Shown here piece after piece: positions 24,855 through 34,782 of a stretch of DNA of 64,000 nt. Position 1 is the stretch's first letter, and each line of letters starts with the position of its first letter. The position numbers and the translations under genes are program-made. The notes below the pieces were generated by a model that worked only from the letters and a program-made list of their open reading frames with translations, was not told the DNA's origin and did not search any database. Origin of the DNA: Oceanicoccus sp. (lineage in GTDB: Bacteria; Pseudomonadota; Gammaproteobacteria; Pseudomonadales; Dasaniaceae); assembly GCF_029238675.1 (NCBI RefSeq), contig NZ_JAQWFR010000028.1, forward strand, positions 1-64,000, given 5' to 3'.

Positions 24855-25937
24855 TTAACGTCTACCTGGCAATATCGCTTTAATCCTGTCTCGCATACCA
24901 CGAATAGCCGTGGCCGTGGTATCCCAGTCAATACAGCCATCCGTTACCGAAACGCCATACTGCAACTGAGATAAATCGTCAGGAATAGACTGGTTACCTT
25001 CATTGATATTGGATTCAATCATCAGGCCAACAATGGATTGATTGCCACCAATAATCTGATTACTAACATCATCCATCACCGCAGGTTGTAACTCCGGTTT
25101 TTTACTGGAGTTGGCGTGGGAACAATCCACCATAATATTCTTGGCAACTCCGGCTTTATCCAAAGCTTGCTCAGTCAGCTCAATATGTACCGAGTCATAG
25201 TTAGGGCCTTTAGAACCGCCTCGCAAAACCACATGTGCGTAAGGGTTGCCTTTGGTGTGAATGATTGCCACCTGGCCTTCGCCATTAATCCCCAAAAAAC
25301 GATGGGGCTTGCTGGCGGACTGAATCGCATTCATAGCAACCGATAGACCACCATCAGTACCATTCTTAAAACCTACCGCTGAAGATAGGCCGCTGGCCAT
25401 TTCACGGTGAGTTTGTGATTCCGTAGTGCGGGCACCAATCGCTGACCAGGCAATACAGTCCTGCATATACTGGGGCGAAATTGGGTCCAGCGCTTCAGTG
25501 GAAGTCGGCAGGCCCATTTCAGCCACATCCAGTAATAGCTTGCGGCCAATATGCAGACCTTGCTGAATTTTAAAAGTGTCATTGAGGTGTGGGTCGTTGA
25601 TCAAACCTTTCCAGCCCACCGTGGTGCGAGGCTTTTCAAAATAGACGCGCATAACAATATACAGGGTATCTTCAACTTCTGCGGCCAACTCTTTTAAGCG
25701 AGCGGCGTAATCCAGTGCAGCATCAACATCGTGAATCGAGCAGGGGCCAACCACAACAAATAAGCGGTGATCTTTGCCGTCGAGAATATTGCGAATCACT
25801 TCCCGGCTATCGGCAATGCTGCTGGCTGCGGTGGCAGACATGGGCAGGTCTTGCTTTAACTGCTCAGGGGTAATCAAAATCTCTTGCGATTCCACATTTA
25901 AATTATCTACTTGTGTATTGATGGTACTGTCGCTCAT
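24855..25937 (-). CDS. aroG: 3-deoxy-7-phosphoheptulonate synthase, class I (first copy)
   Basis: A 360-residue DAHP synthase, first enzyme of the shikimate pathway, joining phosphoenolpyruvate and erythrose 4-phosphate. Key segments: VVVGPCSIHD with the metal-binding cysteine, RVYFEKPRTTVGWKGLINDP, SWSAIGARTTESQTHRE-like core, GFKNGTDGG, LRGGSKGPNYD and MVDCSHANS. This is the E. coli AroF/G/H type; which feedback amino acid it responds to cannot be read with confidence, so the symbol is nominal. An AGGA site precedes the ATG by 9 bases. A second copy lies at 51141-52190. Confidence 0.92.
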   Translation of the reverse strand: MSDSTINTQVDNLNVESQEILITPEQLKQDLPMSATAASSIADSREVIRNILDGKDHRLFVVVGPCSIHDVDAALDYAARLKELAAEVEDTLYIVMRVYFEKPRTTVGWKGLINDPHLNDTFKIQQGLHIGRKLLLDVAEMGLPTSTEALDPISPQYMQDCIAWSAIGARTTESQTHREMASGLSSAVGFKNGTDGGLSVAMNAIQSASKPHRFLGINGEGQVAIIHTKGNPYAHVVLRGGSKGPNYDSVHIELTEQALDKAGVAKNIMVDCSHANSSKKPELQPAVMDDVSNQIIGGNQSIVGLMIESNINEGNQSIPDDLSQLQYGVSVTDGCIDWDTTATAIRGMRDRIKAILPGRR

Positions 25938-26108
25938 GGTGTTTTATCCTGATATTCTTTTACTGCCTTCGCTTATTTGCTGGTTAGTGGCCAAGCTAGC
26001 CGCTTATTGTAGCTGATATCAGCTGCGGATGTGGAGTCGATATATTAAAACCTATGTATTTAAGCCGGCTGAGGTTACAATTTAGCGACATAAGCGATAA
26101 AAATTACC

Positions 26109-28883
26109 ATGCCCCAAGCACTCTCATTTTTTGATGTAAAGCCTATATGGCAGTCACTGGTCTCAGGTCAATTAATCCTGACCCCGAACCAGCGTCTGGC
26201 CAGCCGTATACGCAGTGCCTATGCCATCGCCTGTGCTGAAATAAATACGCCGGTGGTGGAAGCCCCCGAGGTTTATTCCATCAGCCAGTGGCTGGATCGT
26301 TGCTGGCAACAACTGCTTATCAATGCGGACCCTTTGGCGCTAGCGGTCAAACCCCTTAGTCCAACCCAGGAACAGGCACTATGGGAACAGGTAGTGACTA
26401 CCTCAGACCTTGGCGCTGCCTTATTGCGACCCTCGGCAACAGCCCAACAGGCGGCTAGTGCCTACCGTACATTGATTGATTGGCGCCAATCCTTAAGTGA
26501 GCAGTCATTAAGAGATCAGTTTCTGGCTGATGAAGATTCATCGGTATTGTTGGGCTGGATTGATCAATTTGAGCAGTGCTGTGACAACAATCACTGGCTA
26601 CCCTCGGCCAAAATAACCGAGCGTGTGATTACTGCGTTCCAGCAGGGTAATCTAAGCCCCCCGCAAACTATTCTCGCCGTTGGCTTTGAAGATATAACAC
26701 CGCTTAACCAGCAGCTATTAACCTGCGCCGGTGGTTATTCACACTATCAGCCTGAAGCTTGCACCGACTCTGTTAACGTCGTTGAGTGTGATAATAGCCA
26801 GCAAGAATTACTGGCTGCAGCAGTCTGGGCAAAGCAGACCTTAAAAAACCAGCCCGATGCCCGTGTCGCTATCGTCATTCCGGATTTAGCACAGCAACGG
26901 CAGGGTGTTCATCGCTTATTACTAGAGGTGTTTGCCCCAGACTATAACCAGCCGTTAGATAAGCAAGGTGATACGGCCCTGCGGCGCAATATACCCTTTA
27001 ACTTTTCCGCCGGTTACCCCTTAATCGAGGCGCCTATTATCAATGCCGCGATTAATGCCTTATCACTGGCGTTTAAAACCCTTGATGTTGATACAGTAGA
27101 AAACATTTGCCAATCGCCTTTTTATGCACTGCAAGATGAAGATGGTGAGTTGATCAGTCGGCTAATCGTGGCTGTTAGGAAAGAGAAGTTGTTCGAATTA
27201 TCCACGGCCAGATTCAGGCATCTGGCTGAAAAAGCATCGGACAAATACCAAAACGCGGAGCTTAACCTTGACGGGCAAACATGGCACTTTGCACAAACGC
27301 TACAGGCCATTGGCAACATTACCCGCAGCCACCAGTTGGACGGCACTCGCTCCGCGCTGCAATGGCGTGAGCTCTTTGAACAAATTTTAGAGCTGATAAA
27401 TTGGCCCGGCAAACGTCGCCTCGACAGTATCGAATACCAACAAGTCAGCCAGTGGCAACAAATCCTTAATGAGTTTTGCTCGTTAAATGTTGTGTCCGGG
27501 GCAATGACCTATAGCGACGCATTAACCGCATTGCGCAGTATTCTTTCCAGACATATATTCCAGCCGCAAAGTGCAGATTCAAGCCTGCAAATATTAGGCA
27601 CCCTGGAAGCGGCGGGGTTGCAGTTTTCCCATTTGTGGTTGCAGTCCATGTCAGAAAAAGCATGGCCACCGGCTCCCAGCCCAAATCCATTGCTGCCTTT
27701 CTCACTACAGCGGGAGCAGGGCATGCCCCATGCCACTGCGGAACGTGAGCTGCTTTATGCCAGCAATCTAAGCCAGCGTTTTATTAGCAGTGCTGAACAT
27801 ATAGTGGTTAGCTCACCTGCAGTTATTGATGATAACCCGGCGATGGTTAGCGGTTTATTTGCAGCTTACCCCCGTACCACCCTCGATAAACTGCTGGGTC
27901 GTTCACTGGATGCTTTGGTGCCTTTAAAAGAAATTCGTCGCCGTCATTTTGAATCGCAAACTCTTGAAGCCTTTGATGCCGGTTTTGCCCCAAGCATGGC
28001 GACGGATGAAAAAATACGCGGCGGTAGCAGCTTGTTTGCCAGTCAGTCAGCCTGTCCTTTTAGAGCCTTCGCCACTCATCGCCTGGGCTTGCGCGCATTG
28101 CCCCAGCCAGAGTTAGGCTTGAATGCGGCTGATAGGGGCACCATATTACACCGCGCATTGGAATTGATTTGGCAAAAACTGAAAAACCAGCAATCACTGC
28201 TGGCTCTGCCAGAGGATCCATTAAAACAACTATGTGAAGAAACCAGCTACCACAGCATCAACGAATTTTGCCAGCGCCCGCCGCAGCGCCTGGGTGAGCG
28301 TTACAAAATGCTGGAACAGCAACGTCTACAGTCTTTATTACTGGCCTGGCTGGCAGTGGAAAAACAGCGGGCTAACTTTACCGTGACCGGTACCGAAACC
28401 AAAAAAGCTTTTCATGTTAAAGAACTGATCCTGCAAACCCGTATTGATCGCGTCGACACCCTGGATGATGGCAGTATAGTAATTGTTGATTATAAGACCG
28501 GCAGTACCTCTATTAACCGTTGGTGGGGTGATCGCCCCGATGAACCACAATTACCGCTATATAGCATGCTCACTGAAAATGGCGGTGATACGGTGGGTGC
28601 TATTGCCTATGCCCAGGTTCGCACAGATGGTTGTGCCCTTAAGGGCGTAGGTGCCGAACAAATACCCGACAAAAGCCTGCAGTGGAAAGACAAATACAAA
28701 AACGATGCCGGTGTAATGGATTGGCCACAACTTAAACAGCACTGGGAAAAAGTCTTAACCGCACTGGCCGTTGATTTTATGGCTGGCAAGGCTGCCGTTG
28801 ATCCCAAGCAACCTGCGCAAACCTGTCAATACTGTGACCTAAGTAGTACCTGCCGTATTAACCATAAGCAGGTAGAAGTCTGA
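26109..28883 (+). CDS. AddB-like PD-(D/E)XK nuclease / inactivated helicase DNA repair protein
   Basis: A 924-residue protein with a RecB-type nuclease at the C-terminus: RIDRVDTLDDGSIVIVDYKTG near residues 778-798 carries the nuclease Asp and Lys residues. Cysteines C649, C906, C909 and C915 are arranged as in the Fe-S staple of AddB. The N-terminal half should be a helicase-like scaffold; it opens with ILTPNQRLASRIR and lacks a normal Walker A. This is the 'probable DNA repair protein' group (TIGR03623) paired with an AddA-like helicase, which overlaps it by one base. The pair likely processes double-strand breaks. Confidence 0.88.
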   Translation: MPQALSFFDVKPIWQSLVSGQLILTPNQRLASRIRSAYAIACAEINTPVVEAPEVYSISQWLDRCWQQLLINADPLALAVKPLSPTQEQALWEQVVTTSDLGAALLRPSATAQQAASAYRTLIDWRQSLSEQSLRDQFLADEDSSVLLGWIDQFEQCCDNNHWLPSAKITERVITAFQQGNLSPPQTILAVGFEDITPLNQQLLTCAGGYSHYQPEACTDSVNVVECDNSQQELLAAAVWAKQTLKNQPDARVAIVIPDLAQQRQGVHRLLLEVFAPDYNQPLDKQGDTALRRNIPFNFSAGYPLIEAPIINAAINALSLAFKTLDVDTVENICQSPFYALQDEDGELISRLIVAVRKEKLFELSTARFRHLAEKASDKYQNAELNLDGQTWHFAQTLQAIGNITRSHQLDGTRSALQWRELFEQILELINWPGKRRLDSIEYQQVSQWQQILNEFCSLNVVSGAMTYSDALTALRSILSRHIFQPQSADSSLQILGTLEAAGLQFSHLWLQSMSEKAWPPAPSPNPLLPFSLQREQGMPHATAERELLYASNLSQRFISSAEHIVVSSPAVIDDNPAMVSGLFAAYPRTTLDKLLGRSLDALVPLKEIRRRHFESQTLEAFDAGFAPSMATDEKIRGGSSLFASQSACPFRAFATHRLGLRALPQPELGLNAADRGTILHRALELIWQKLKNQQSLLALPEDPLKQLCEETSYHSINEFCQRPPQRLGERYKMLEQQRLQSLLLAWLAVEKQRANFTVTGTETKKAFHVKELILQTRIDRVDTLDDGSIVIVDYKTGSTSINRWWGDRPDEPQLPLYSMLTENGGDTVGAIAYAQVRTDGCALKGVGAEQIPDKSLQWKDKYKNDAGVMDWPQLKQHWEKVLTALAVDFMAGKAAVDPKQPAQTCQYCDLSSTCRINHKQVEV

Positions 28884-31800
28884 TGAATTTACCGGTCGAT
28901 AATGAGCAGCGTTTAGCAGCACTTAACCCGTTGAAGTCTGTCTGTGTTACCGCACCAGCAGGTTCCGGTAAAACCGAACTGCTCAGCCAGCGGGTGCTAA
29001 AGCTATTGGCCACCGCTGACCAACCCGAAGAAATTCTTGCCATTACCTTTACCCGCAAAGCAGCGGCTGAAATGCATCATCGTATTATTGATGCTTTACG
29101 TTTTGCCGCCAATAACCCCGAACCGGAACAGGCCCATAAACAACTAACCTGGCAATTAGCCAAAGCCGCTTTAGCCCGTGATGAGCAACACCAATGGCAA
29201 CTGTTGAAAAACACCGGGCGCTTAAAAGTGCAAACCATAGATAGCCTCTGTGCCAGTCTAACTCGGCAGATGCCAATACTGTCTAACTTCGGCGCCCAGC
29301 CGCAGATTAGTGACAGCTCCCAGCAACTCTATCAATTGGCGGTGCATAACTTTTTGCAGCAATTGGAGCAAGAGAATCATTTTGCCGAAGATCTAATGGT
29401 ATTAATGGCGCATGTCGATAACGATATGGCTAAGGCAGAGCGTTTACTGATTGGCCTGCTGGAGCGTCGTGACCAATGGTTATTACATATTGGTAGTGCC
29501 AGTGATCCGGAGGCAGCCAGGGAAAAGCTGGAGCACACACTACAGCTGTTAGTGGCTGATATTTTACAGCAGCTCTATAGCGAATTACTGCCTGTGGCAC
29601 CGGAGCTATTGCCGTTATTCGATTATGCCGGTTGCAATATGCAATGGCAGCAAAGCGATTCACCGATCACACAATTGGCAGGTATTATTGAGCTACCGGC
29701 AACCGATCCATCCGCCTTAGCTGCATGGCGCGCCATTGCCGATATGTTACTGACCCAGTTCAGTGATTGGCGTAAAACCGTGGATAAGCGCGCAGGCTTT
29801 CCTACCGAAACCCAGGATGGTGACAAGGCTTTAGCAAAAACCTTAAAAGCTAATTACGTCGAATTACTCAAGGCCTTTCATGGTAATGATGCCTTGCTGG
29901 CACTGTTGGTAGAATTGCGTCACTTACCGGAGCCTGAGTTTGATCAGCAGCAGTGGCAGGTATTAGCGTCACTGGCACGTCTATTACCCCTGTTGGTAGC
30001 GCAGCTGACTGTTGTGTTTCAACAGCAGGGGGAAGTGGACTATAGCGCAATTTCCATAGCGGCTATTGATGCCCTGGGCGATGGTCTGAGCCCAACCGAA
30101 TTGGCGATGAAACTGGATCACCAGCTCTGCCATATTCTAGTGGATGAATTCCAGGATACCGCCAGCCCCCAGTTTCGTTTATTGCATCGCCTGCTTGAAG
30201 GTTGGTCAGAATATAATAGCGTCAACCCGGAAAAGCCTAACACTTTATTTATTGTCGGTGATGGCATGCAGTCCATCTATGGTTTTAGGGAAGCCAATGT
30301 AGGGCTATTTTTAGAAGCGAGAGCACAGGGTATTAATGGTGTACAGCTGGAGGATTTGCCATTAACCGTTAACTTCCGCTCTGATCCCGCCGTGGTTGAT
30401 TGGGTCAATACCACTTTTAGCCAGGCTTTCCCCCTGGTAGAAAACTTATCTCGCGGCGCTGTACCGTTTGAACATGCCGCTGCCTTTAATGCCAATGATG
30501 TCAGCAGTGAAGTTACTATAGAAGGTTTTGTTGGCGAAGAGGCGCGCTTGAAAGAGGCGCAGAGAACCGTTGAGCTTGTGCAGCAGAGCCAGGCGGAAAA
30601 CCCGCAGGGCAGTATCGCTATCCTGGTCCGTAACCGCGGCCACCTAAAGGATATCATTCCGGCCTTAAGCCGGGCAGGGCTAAGCTGGAATGCTATGGAT
30701 ATTGACCCCCTGGCCAGCTATAGCCCCATTATAGATTTACTAAGTCTGACCAAGGCTCTGTTTAATACTGCTGATCGAATTAGTTGGTCTGCTTTATTAA
30801 GAACACCCTGGCTGGGTTTGGATAATGCCGATTTACACCGTCTATTAGCTAATACCAACAAGCACTCCATCTGGTCTGTTATCCAAGATAGTACAGCGCT
30901 GGCTGGTTTAAGTAGTCATGGCCGCAAACGTTTATCAGTAGTCATTCAGGTACTGAGCGCCGCCTTTGAACAGCGCTGCCGGCAACCAGCCCGCAGCTGG
31001 ATTGAAGGCGTGTGGTTGGCGCTGGGTGGCGCAGCCGCAGTCAATAGCCGTTACGAATTTGATTTTATCGACGACTATTTTGATCTGTTAGAAAGGTATC
31101 AGCAGGGCGAACTATTGCCCTCCATTAAACAATTTGAGCAGGCGGTGCAGCGCTTATATGCCGCCCCGCAAGCAACGGACAGTCAGTTGCATGTGATGAC
31201 CATTCATAAGGCCAAAGGGTTGGAGTTTGACCGGGTTATTTTACCGGGCATGGCAAGACAGCCTCGCAGCGATGATAAAACACTATTAATGTGGCGAGAA
31301 TATTTATCTGCCGATGGCCATAGCTCTGGCCTGATTATGAGCCCTTTAGGCGCAACCGGTGATGAAGAAGATTCCATCTATCGCTATCTGCGTTTCGAAC
31401 AAAAACAAAGCACACATTTAGAGTGCACCCGTTTATTCTATGTGGCGGCCACCAGAGCGGTTAAGCAATTACATATCCTGTTAACAACGGGAAAAGATGC
31501 CAAAACCGAATTACCCAAAGCACCGCCAAAAAACAGTTTGATTAGCAGTGCCTGGCCCGCATTGGAACAACAAGTGCAGTGGACTGATGTTGTGGTGGCG
31601 AGCAATGCTGAACAGTTTGGTTTGGATTTTAACCCTTCATCCACTGCCCCTTTACAGCGCTTATCGGCTGCATGGCAGCCTCCCGAGTGGAGCTTTCCCA
31701 ACCCACTGAAAGATTATTATCTGGATAATAAGGCCGAAGCGCAGGATGCTAACGCGCTTAATATCCCTGTTGCCAGCAATGACCCGGTGCCCCAGTGTGC

Positions 31801-32329
31801 CGGCAGCGTTACCCATTGGATTTTTGAGGTGATGGCCAAGCAGGGGGTTGATTGTTGGTTGCAAAAAAATCAGCAACAGCAACAACAGTGGTTGCAGGCT
31901 TTATTGCATTACCACAAGCTGCCTGAATTACTATGGCCGCAAGCGATAGAAAAAATATCGCAAGCGGTTAACAATACTTTGGCGGATACTAAGGGGCGCT
32001 GGTTGTTTTCTCCCCGGCATCAGCAATCATTTGCTGAATTAGCGTTAATGTCGAATAGCGATGGCATAGTACGCAATCATTTTATTGACCGCTGTTTTGT
32101 TGATGAGGCTGGGGTGTTTTGGATTGTTGATTACAAAACATCTACACCCCTGGACAATGAAAGCCGCAGGGATTTTATTGCCCGAGAAGTAGCGGAGTAT
32201 CAATCACAACTAGCCAGATATAAAGCATTATTGTCTAGTCGACTGCAGCCCCCTGGATCGACTGAACAGCCGCTGATAAAGACCGCGCTTTATTTTACCC
32301 ATTACCCTTATTGGTGCGAGCTAGAATAG
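28883..32329 (+). CDS. AddA/RecB-like UvrD-family helicase-nuclease
   Basis: An 1148-residue SF1 helicase. Walker A is APAGSGKT at residues 24-31, motif Ia AITFTRKAAAEM, motif II ILVDEFQDT near residue 420, motif III GDGMQSIYGFREA, motif V/VI VMTIHKAKGLEFDRVI and YVAATRAVKQL. A C-terminal PD-(D/E)XK nuclease is indicated by HFIDRCFVDEAG and FWIVDYKTS near residue 1080. Together with the AddB-like partner it would form a two-subunit helicase-nuclease equivalent to AddAB. Start ATG shares one base with the upstream stop (TGATG), so the two are coupled. Confidence 0.93.
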   Translation: MNLPVDNEQRLAALNPLKSVCVTAPAGSGKTELLSQRVLKLLATADQPEEILAITFTRKAAAEMHHRIIDALRFAANNPEPEQAHKQLTWQLAKAALARDEQHQWQLLKNTGRLKVQTIDSLCASLTRQMPILSNFGAQPQISDSSQQLYQLAVHNFLQQLEQENHFAEDLMVLMAHVDNDMAKAERLLIGLLERRDQWLLHIGSASDPEAAREKLEHTLQLLVADILQQLYSELLPVAPELLPLFDYAGCNMQWQQSDSPITQLAGIIELPATDPSALAAWRAIADMLLTQFSDWRKTVDKRAGFPTETQDGDKALAKTLKANYVELLKAFHGNDALLALLVELRHLPEPEFDQQQWQVLASLARLLPLLVAQLTVVFQQQGEVDYSAISIAAIDALGDGLSPTELAMKLDHQLCHILVDEFQDTASPQFRLLHRLLEGWSEYNSVNPEKPNTLFIVGDGMQSIYGFREANVGLFLEARAQGINGVQLEDLPLTVNFRSDPAVVDWVNTTFSQAFPLVENLSRGAVPFEHAAAFNANDVSSEVTIEGFVGEEARLKEAQRTVELVQQSQAENPQGSIAILVRNRGHLKDIIPALSRAGLSWNAMDIDPLASYSPIIDLLSLTKALFNTADRISWSALLRTPWLGLDNADLHRLLANTNKHSIWSVIQDSTALAGLSSHGRKRLSVVIQVLSAAFEQRCRQPARSWIEGVWLALGGAAAVNSRYEFDFIDDYFDLLERYQQGELLPSIKQFEQAVQRLYAAPQATDSQLHVMTIHKAKGLEFDRVILPGMARQPRSDDKTLLMWREYLSADGHSSGLIMSPLGATGDEEDSIYRYLRFEQKQSTHLECTRLFYVAATRAVKQLHILLTTGKDAKTELPKAPPKNSLISSAWPALEQQVQWTDVVVASNAEQFGLDFNPSSTAPLQRLSAAWQPPEWSFPNPLKDYYLDNKAEAQDANALNIPVASNDPVPQCAGSVTHWIFEVMAKQGVDCWLQKNQQQQQQWLQALLHYHKLPELLWPQAIEKISQAVNNTLADTKGRWLFSPRHQQSFAELALMSNSDGIVRNHFIDRCFVDEAGVFWIVDYKTSTPLDNESRRDFIAREVAEYQSQLARYKALLSSRLQPPGSTEQPLIKTALYFTHYPYWCELE

Positions 32330-32407
32330 TGAGGGAGTAACTTGTGGGTGGTGAAATACTAAATTTGGCTTACTATATATAAAGTAAACAAAGCAAAGGA
32401 GCAGGAA

Positions 32408-32965
32408 ATGCTAGATGACGATAGGGAAGAAGGTGAAACCGAGGTTAACCCGGTTGATTTATTAAAAAAGGTTGAAAAACAGGCAGTGGCGAATAAAGTC
32501 TTAATGTTCACTGCTATGGCTATCTCGGGCATTATTATCACTGTGATGGCCACGGGGATGACTGTGATGTTCTTAAGAATTTCCGCTTTGACGGAAGCCT
32601 CTCAGGTCGAGAGGGAAGGTCCCCTTGAAGAGCAGTTTATTGCTCTGGAGCAACAACTGATGCTACTGGCGGACTTTCGTAAAAGTGAGCTTAAGAAAGT
32701 CGTCGCCTATACCAAGCAGTTAGAAAAGGTAGCCAGCGACTGTAGCGTGGAAAAGGCCGCCCCCTACCAACAGTTTTTAGTCACCCGTGAGCAGGATTTC
32801 CAACAACTGGTCACCACGATCAAGTCCGGCACCACCGATCTTGCCGGCATGAATAAAGGCTCTAAAAAGTGGCTGGATATTCATAATAAGACCCTGGATG
32901 ATTTAAAGGACTTAAGTATTGAGCGTAAAACCAAATTAGAAAAACTGACCGAGGGTACAAAATAG
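32408..32965 (+). CDS. hypothetical single-pass membrane protein
   Basis: A 185-residue protein of unknown family. A short acidic N-terminus (residues 1-30) is followed by one membrane segment (about 36-58) and a charged helical domain with many Glu, Lys and Gln, probably a coiled coil in the periplasm. One cysteine sits near residue 112. AAGGAG just before the ATG region supports translation. It shares one base with the next gene, whose product has the same layout, so the two likely form a hetero-oligomer. Confidence 0.75.
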   Translation: MLDDDREEGETEVNPVDLLKKVEKQAVANKVLMFTAMAISGIIITVMATGMTVMFLRISALTEASQVEREGPLEEQFIALEQQLMLLADFRKSELKKVVAYTKQLEKVASDCSVEKAAPYQQFLVTREQDFQQLVTTIKSGTTDLAGMNKGSKKWLDIHNKTLDDLKDLSIERKTKLEKLTEGTK

Positions 32966-33480
32966 TGGCTGACGATACAGTAACTGGCGAAGTCACTCTC
33001 GAAGATAAAATAGAGCGGGTACGCAAGCAATCTTTTGGCCAGCTCTGGATAGGGATAGGCTTTCTTCCCGTGTTATTACTAGTATTTGTCACGGGTTTGG
33101 TGCTTTTGGCCAATGCCCATAAAACAACGATTAATATGACAGCAGAAAAACCGGAAAATCGCGTCGAGGTATTTCGCAGCAAGGTTGATGGGGTAAAAAC
33201 TCAGGCCGAAAAACAATACGCCAAATACCTCAGCAAAATGGATGATAAAAGTATATTTACCGTCAACGAGAAGTTTGAAATTATCTATGACTTGTCGACG
33301 GAAAGTGAAGAACAATACACTGGGTTGTTAAAGACCTATCAGGTCATGGTATACGAAACTGCCAGCAGGGTGCGAGGTTCGGGTGAATGGTACTATTACT
33401 ACCGGCAAAAAATTGACCGCTTAGTTAATACCGCCAAAAACCGCGAGCAGGAACTCAAGCAGTATTTTAGCCAAGACTAA
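32965..33480 (+). CDS. hypothetical single-pass membrane protein, partner of preceding gene
   Basis: A 171-residue protein starting at GTG 32965, which overlaps the preceding TAG by one base. Residues 1-25 are cytoplasmic and charged, one membrane segment covers about 27-50, and the rest is a helical domain with YYYYRQKIDRL near the end. Same topology and similar length as the upstream gene product, though the sequences are not obviously homologous. Family unknown. A palindromic repeat follows its stop. Confidence 0.75.
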   Translation: MADDTVTGEVTLEDKIERVRKQSFGQLWIGIGFLPVLLLVFVTGLVLLANAHKTTINMTAEKPENRVEVFRSKVDGVKTQAEKQYAKYLSKMDDKSIFTVNEKFEIIYDLSTESEEQYTGLLKTYQVMVYETASRVRGSGEWYYYYRQKIDRLVNTAKNREQELKQYFSQD

Positions 33481-33490
33481 TCTCCCTATA

Positions 33491-33612
33491 CGTCATTCCC
33501 GCGAAGGCGGGAATCCAGCCTGCATACTTATGCTGTTATTTCCGCTAAAGCGGAAATCTACAGCACTGGATTCCCGCCTTCGCGGGAATGACGGTCTTTC
33601 GCGGGAATGACG
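33491..33612. repeat. composite palindromic repeat, copy 2 (long form)
   Basis: Outer arms GTCATTCCCGC-GAAG-GCGGGAATCCAG and its inverse enclose an inner module with the hairpin TTTCCGC-TAAA-GCGGAAA. An extra half-arm (TTTCGCGGGAATGACG) follows on the right. It lies between a forward-strand operon end and the convergent rlmG stop. Confidence 0.92.
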
Positions 33613-33621
33613 TTGCCTTAC

Positions 33622-34782
33622 TTAAGAGTCATGAATGGCTTCAAGAATGACAAACTTCTTATTGCTGGCAATGGTTCGGCAGTTACCAAACAGGCGCTTA
33701 AGTTTAACGTGGTAACTCAGGTGCCGGTTGCCAACAATCCATAGCTTACCCCCTTGTTTTAAAGCTTTATGGCTTTGTTTAAACATTTGCCAGGCAATTT
33801 GGTCACCGACGGTATTGCTTTGGTGAAAGGGTGGGTTGCATAGGATAAGGTCAATATCAGCAAGGGTGGTTTGCTGTAGGCAGTTGCTAGGCAAAAAGTT
33901 GTCTTTATCTTGCTCTTGTTGTGAATCGAGATTTACAGGATTAAAGTAATTGTCTTTGGCGGAGTCCACCGCCATAAACGATTCGTCAACAAAATAAACC
34001 TGGCACTCAGGTTGCTGCCGCTTGACCATAATGCCGAGAATGCCATTACCGCAACCCAGGTCAACCAGTTGATTAGCCTTCGGCAGCTTGTCGTATTGTT
34101 GCAGCATAAAGCGAGTACCAATATCCAGCTTGTCTTTAGCAAACACATTGGCATGTTGGCTGATCTGCAAATCAATTTCCTGATAATCATTTTGTAATGG
34201 GTAGGGTGATGGCATGGCTTGGTCTTTTTTCTCCGTGCCTGAAAAAATCAGCCGGGCCTTTTTGACTGCCAGAGAGGTGGTGGTAGTGCCAAGGTATTGT
34301 TCAAATAACTGTTGATAGGACTTTTGTAAATACTTAACCATGCCGCCCGCGATAACCACCGTGTTATCGCTGATATGGTCTTTGAGGGTAATCAGTTGAT
34401 GTTCCAGTAGGGCCAGAGTTTTGGGTACTTTGATCAATACCAGATCGTATATGCCGCTGGGGTTTGAGGTGCTTTTTAGCAGATTAATATCCGCTGTCAA
34501 TTGGTTGCTCTTAATATTTTCCTTGCAGGCAAGTTGGCTAATCAGCGAATCGCTCCAGTGAGTGATGCTGAAGTTTGATAGGCTGCAACTTAGCGCGCCA
34601 AAGCTATCGTTAATAATCAACAGTCGGTTACCGTCTTGGGGAAGCTGTTGCTCTGCCAAATGCTGAAGGATTAATTCATCCGCTGCGTCCCAGGCTCTAA
34701 GGTTATTGCCCTGGCCTCTGGGTATGCGGTGTAACTTTAGCTCTGCAAAGGGTGACTGTAGAAGAGTGTTAGTGGTGTCCAT
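33622..34782 (-). CDS. rlmG: 23S rRNA (guanine(1835)-N(2))-methyltransferase RlmG
   Basis: A 386-residue two-domain methyltransferase (E. coli RlmG 378). The degenerate N-terminal half lacks SAM motifs; the C-terminal half has LVDLGCGNGILGIMVKR for SAM and LILCNPPFHQ, the NPPF motif for exocyclic amine methylation. The same layout occurs in RsmC, but the N-terminal LKLHRIPRGQGNNLRAWDAADE segment favours RlmG. It starts 33 bases after the yejF stop, with two 15-bp repeats between and no clear ribosome-binding site. Confidence 0.9.
   Translation of the reverse strand: MDTTNTLLQSPFAELKLHRIPRGQGNNLRAWDAADELILQHLAEQQLPQDGNRLLIINDSFGALSCSLSNFSITHWSDSLISQLACKENIKSNQLTADINLLKSTSNPSGIYDLVLIKVPKTLALLEHQLITLKDHISDNTVVIAGGMVKYLQKSYQQLFEQYLGTTTTSLAVKKARLIFSGTEKKDQAMPSPYPLQNDYQEIDLQISQHANVFAKDKLDIGTRFMLQQYDKLPKANQLVDLGCGNGILGIMVKRQQPECQVYFVDESFMAVDSAKDNYFNPVNLDSQQEQDKDNFLPSNCLQQTTLADIDLILCNPPFHQSNTVGDQIAWQMFKQSHKALKQGGKLWIVGNRHLSYHVKLKRLFGNCRTIASNKKFVILEAIHDS

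Noticed and set aside
27122-27736. Reverse-strand ORFs inside the AddB-like gene
   Set aside because: They are shadows in an anti-sense frame with no ribosome-binding site or recognisable composition.
26109-32329. AddAB-like pair as a new defence system
   Set aside because: Motifs fit the known AddB/AddA-like repair helicase-nuclease, widespread in proteobacteria.
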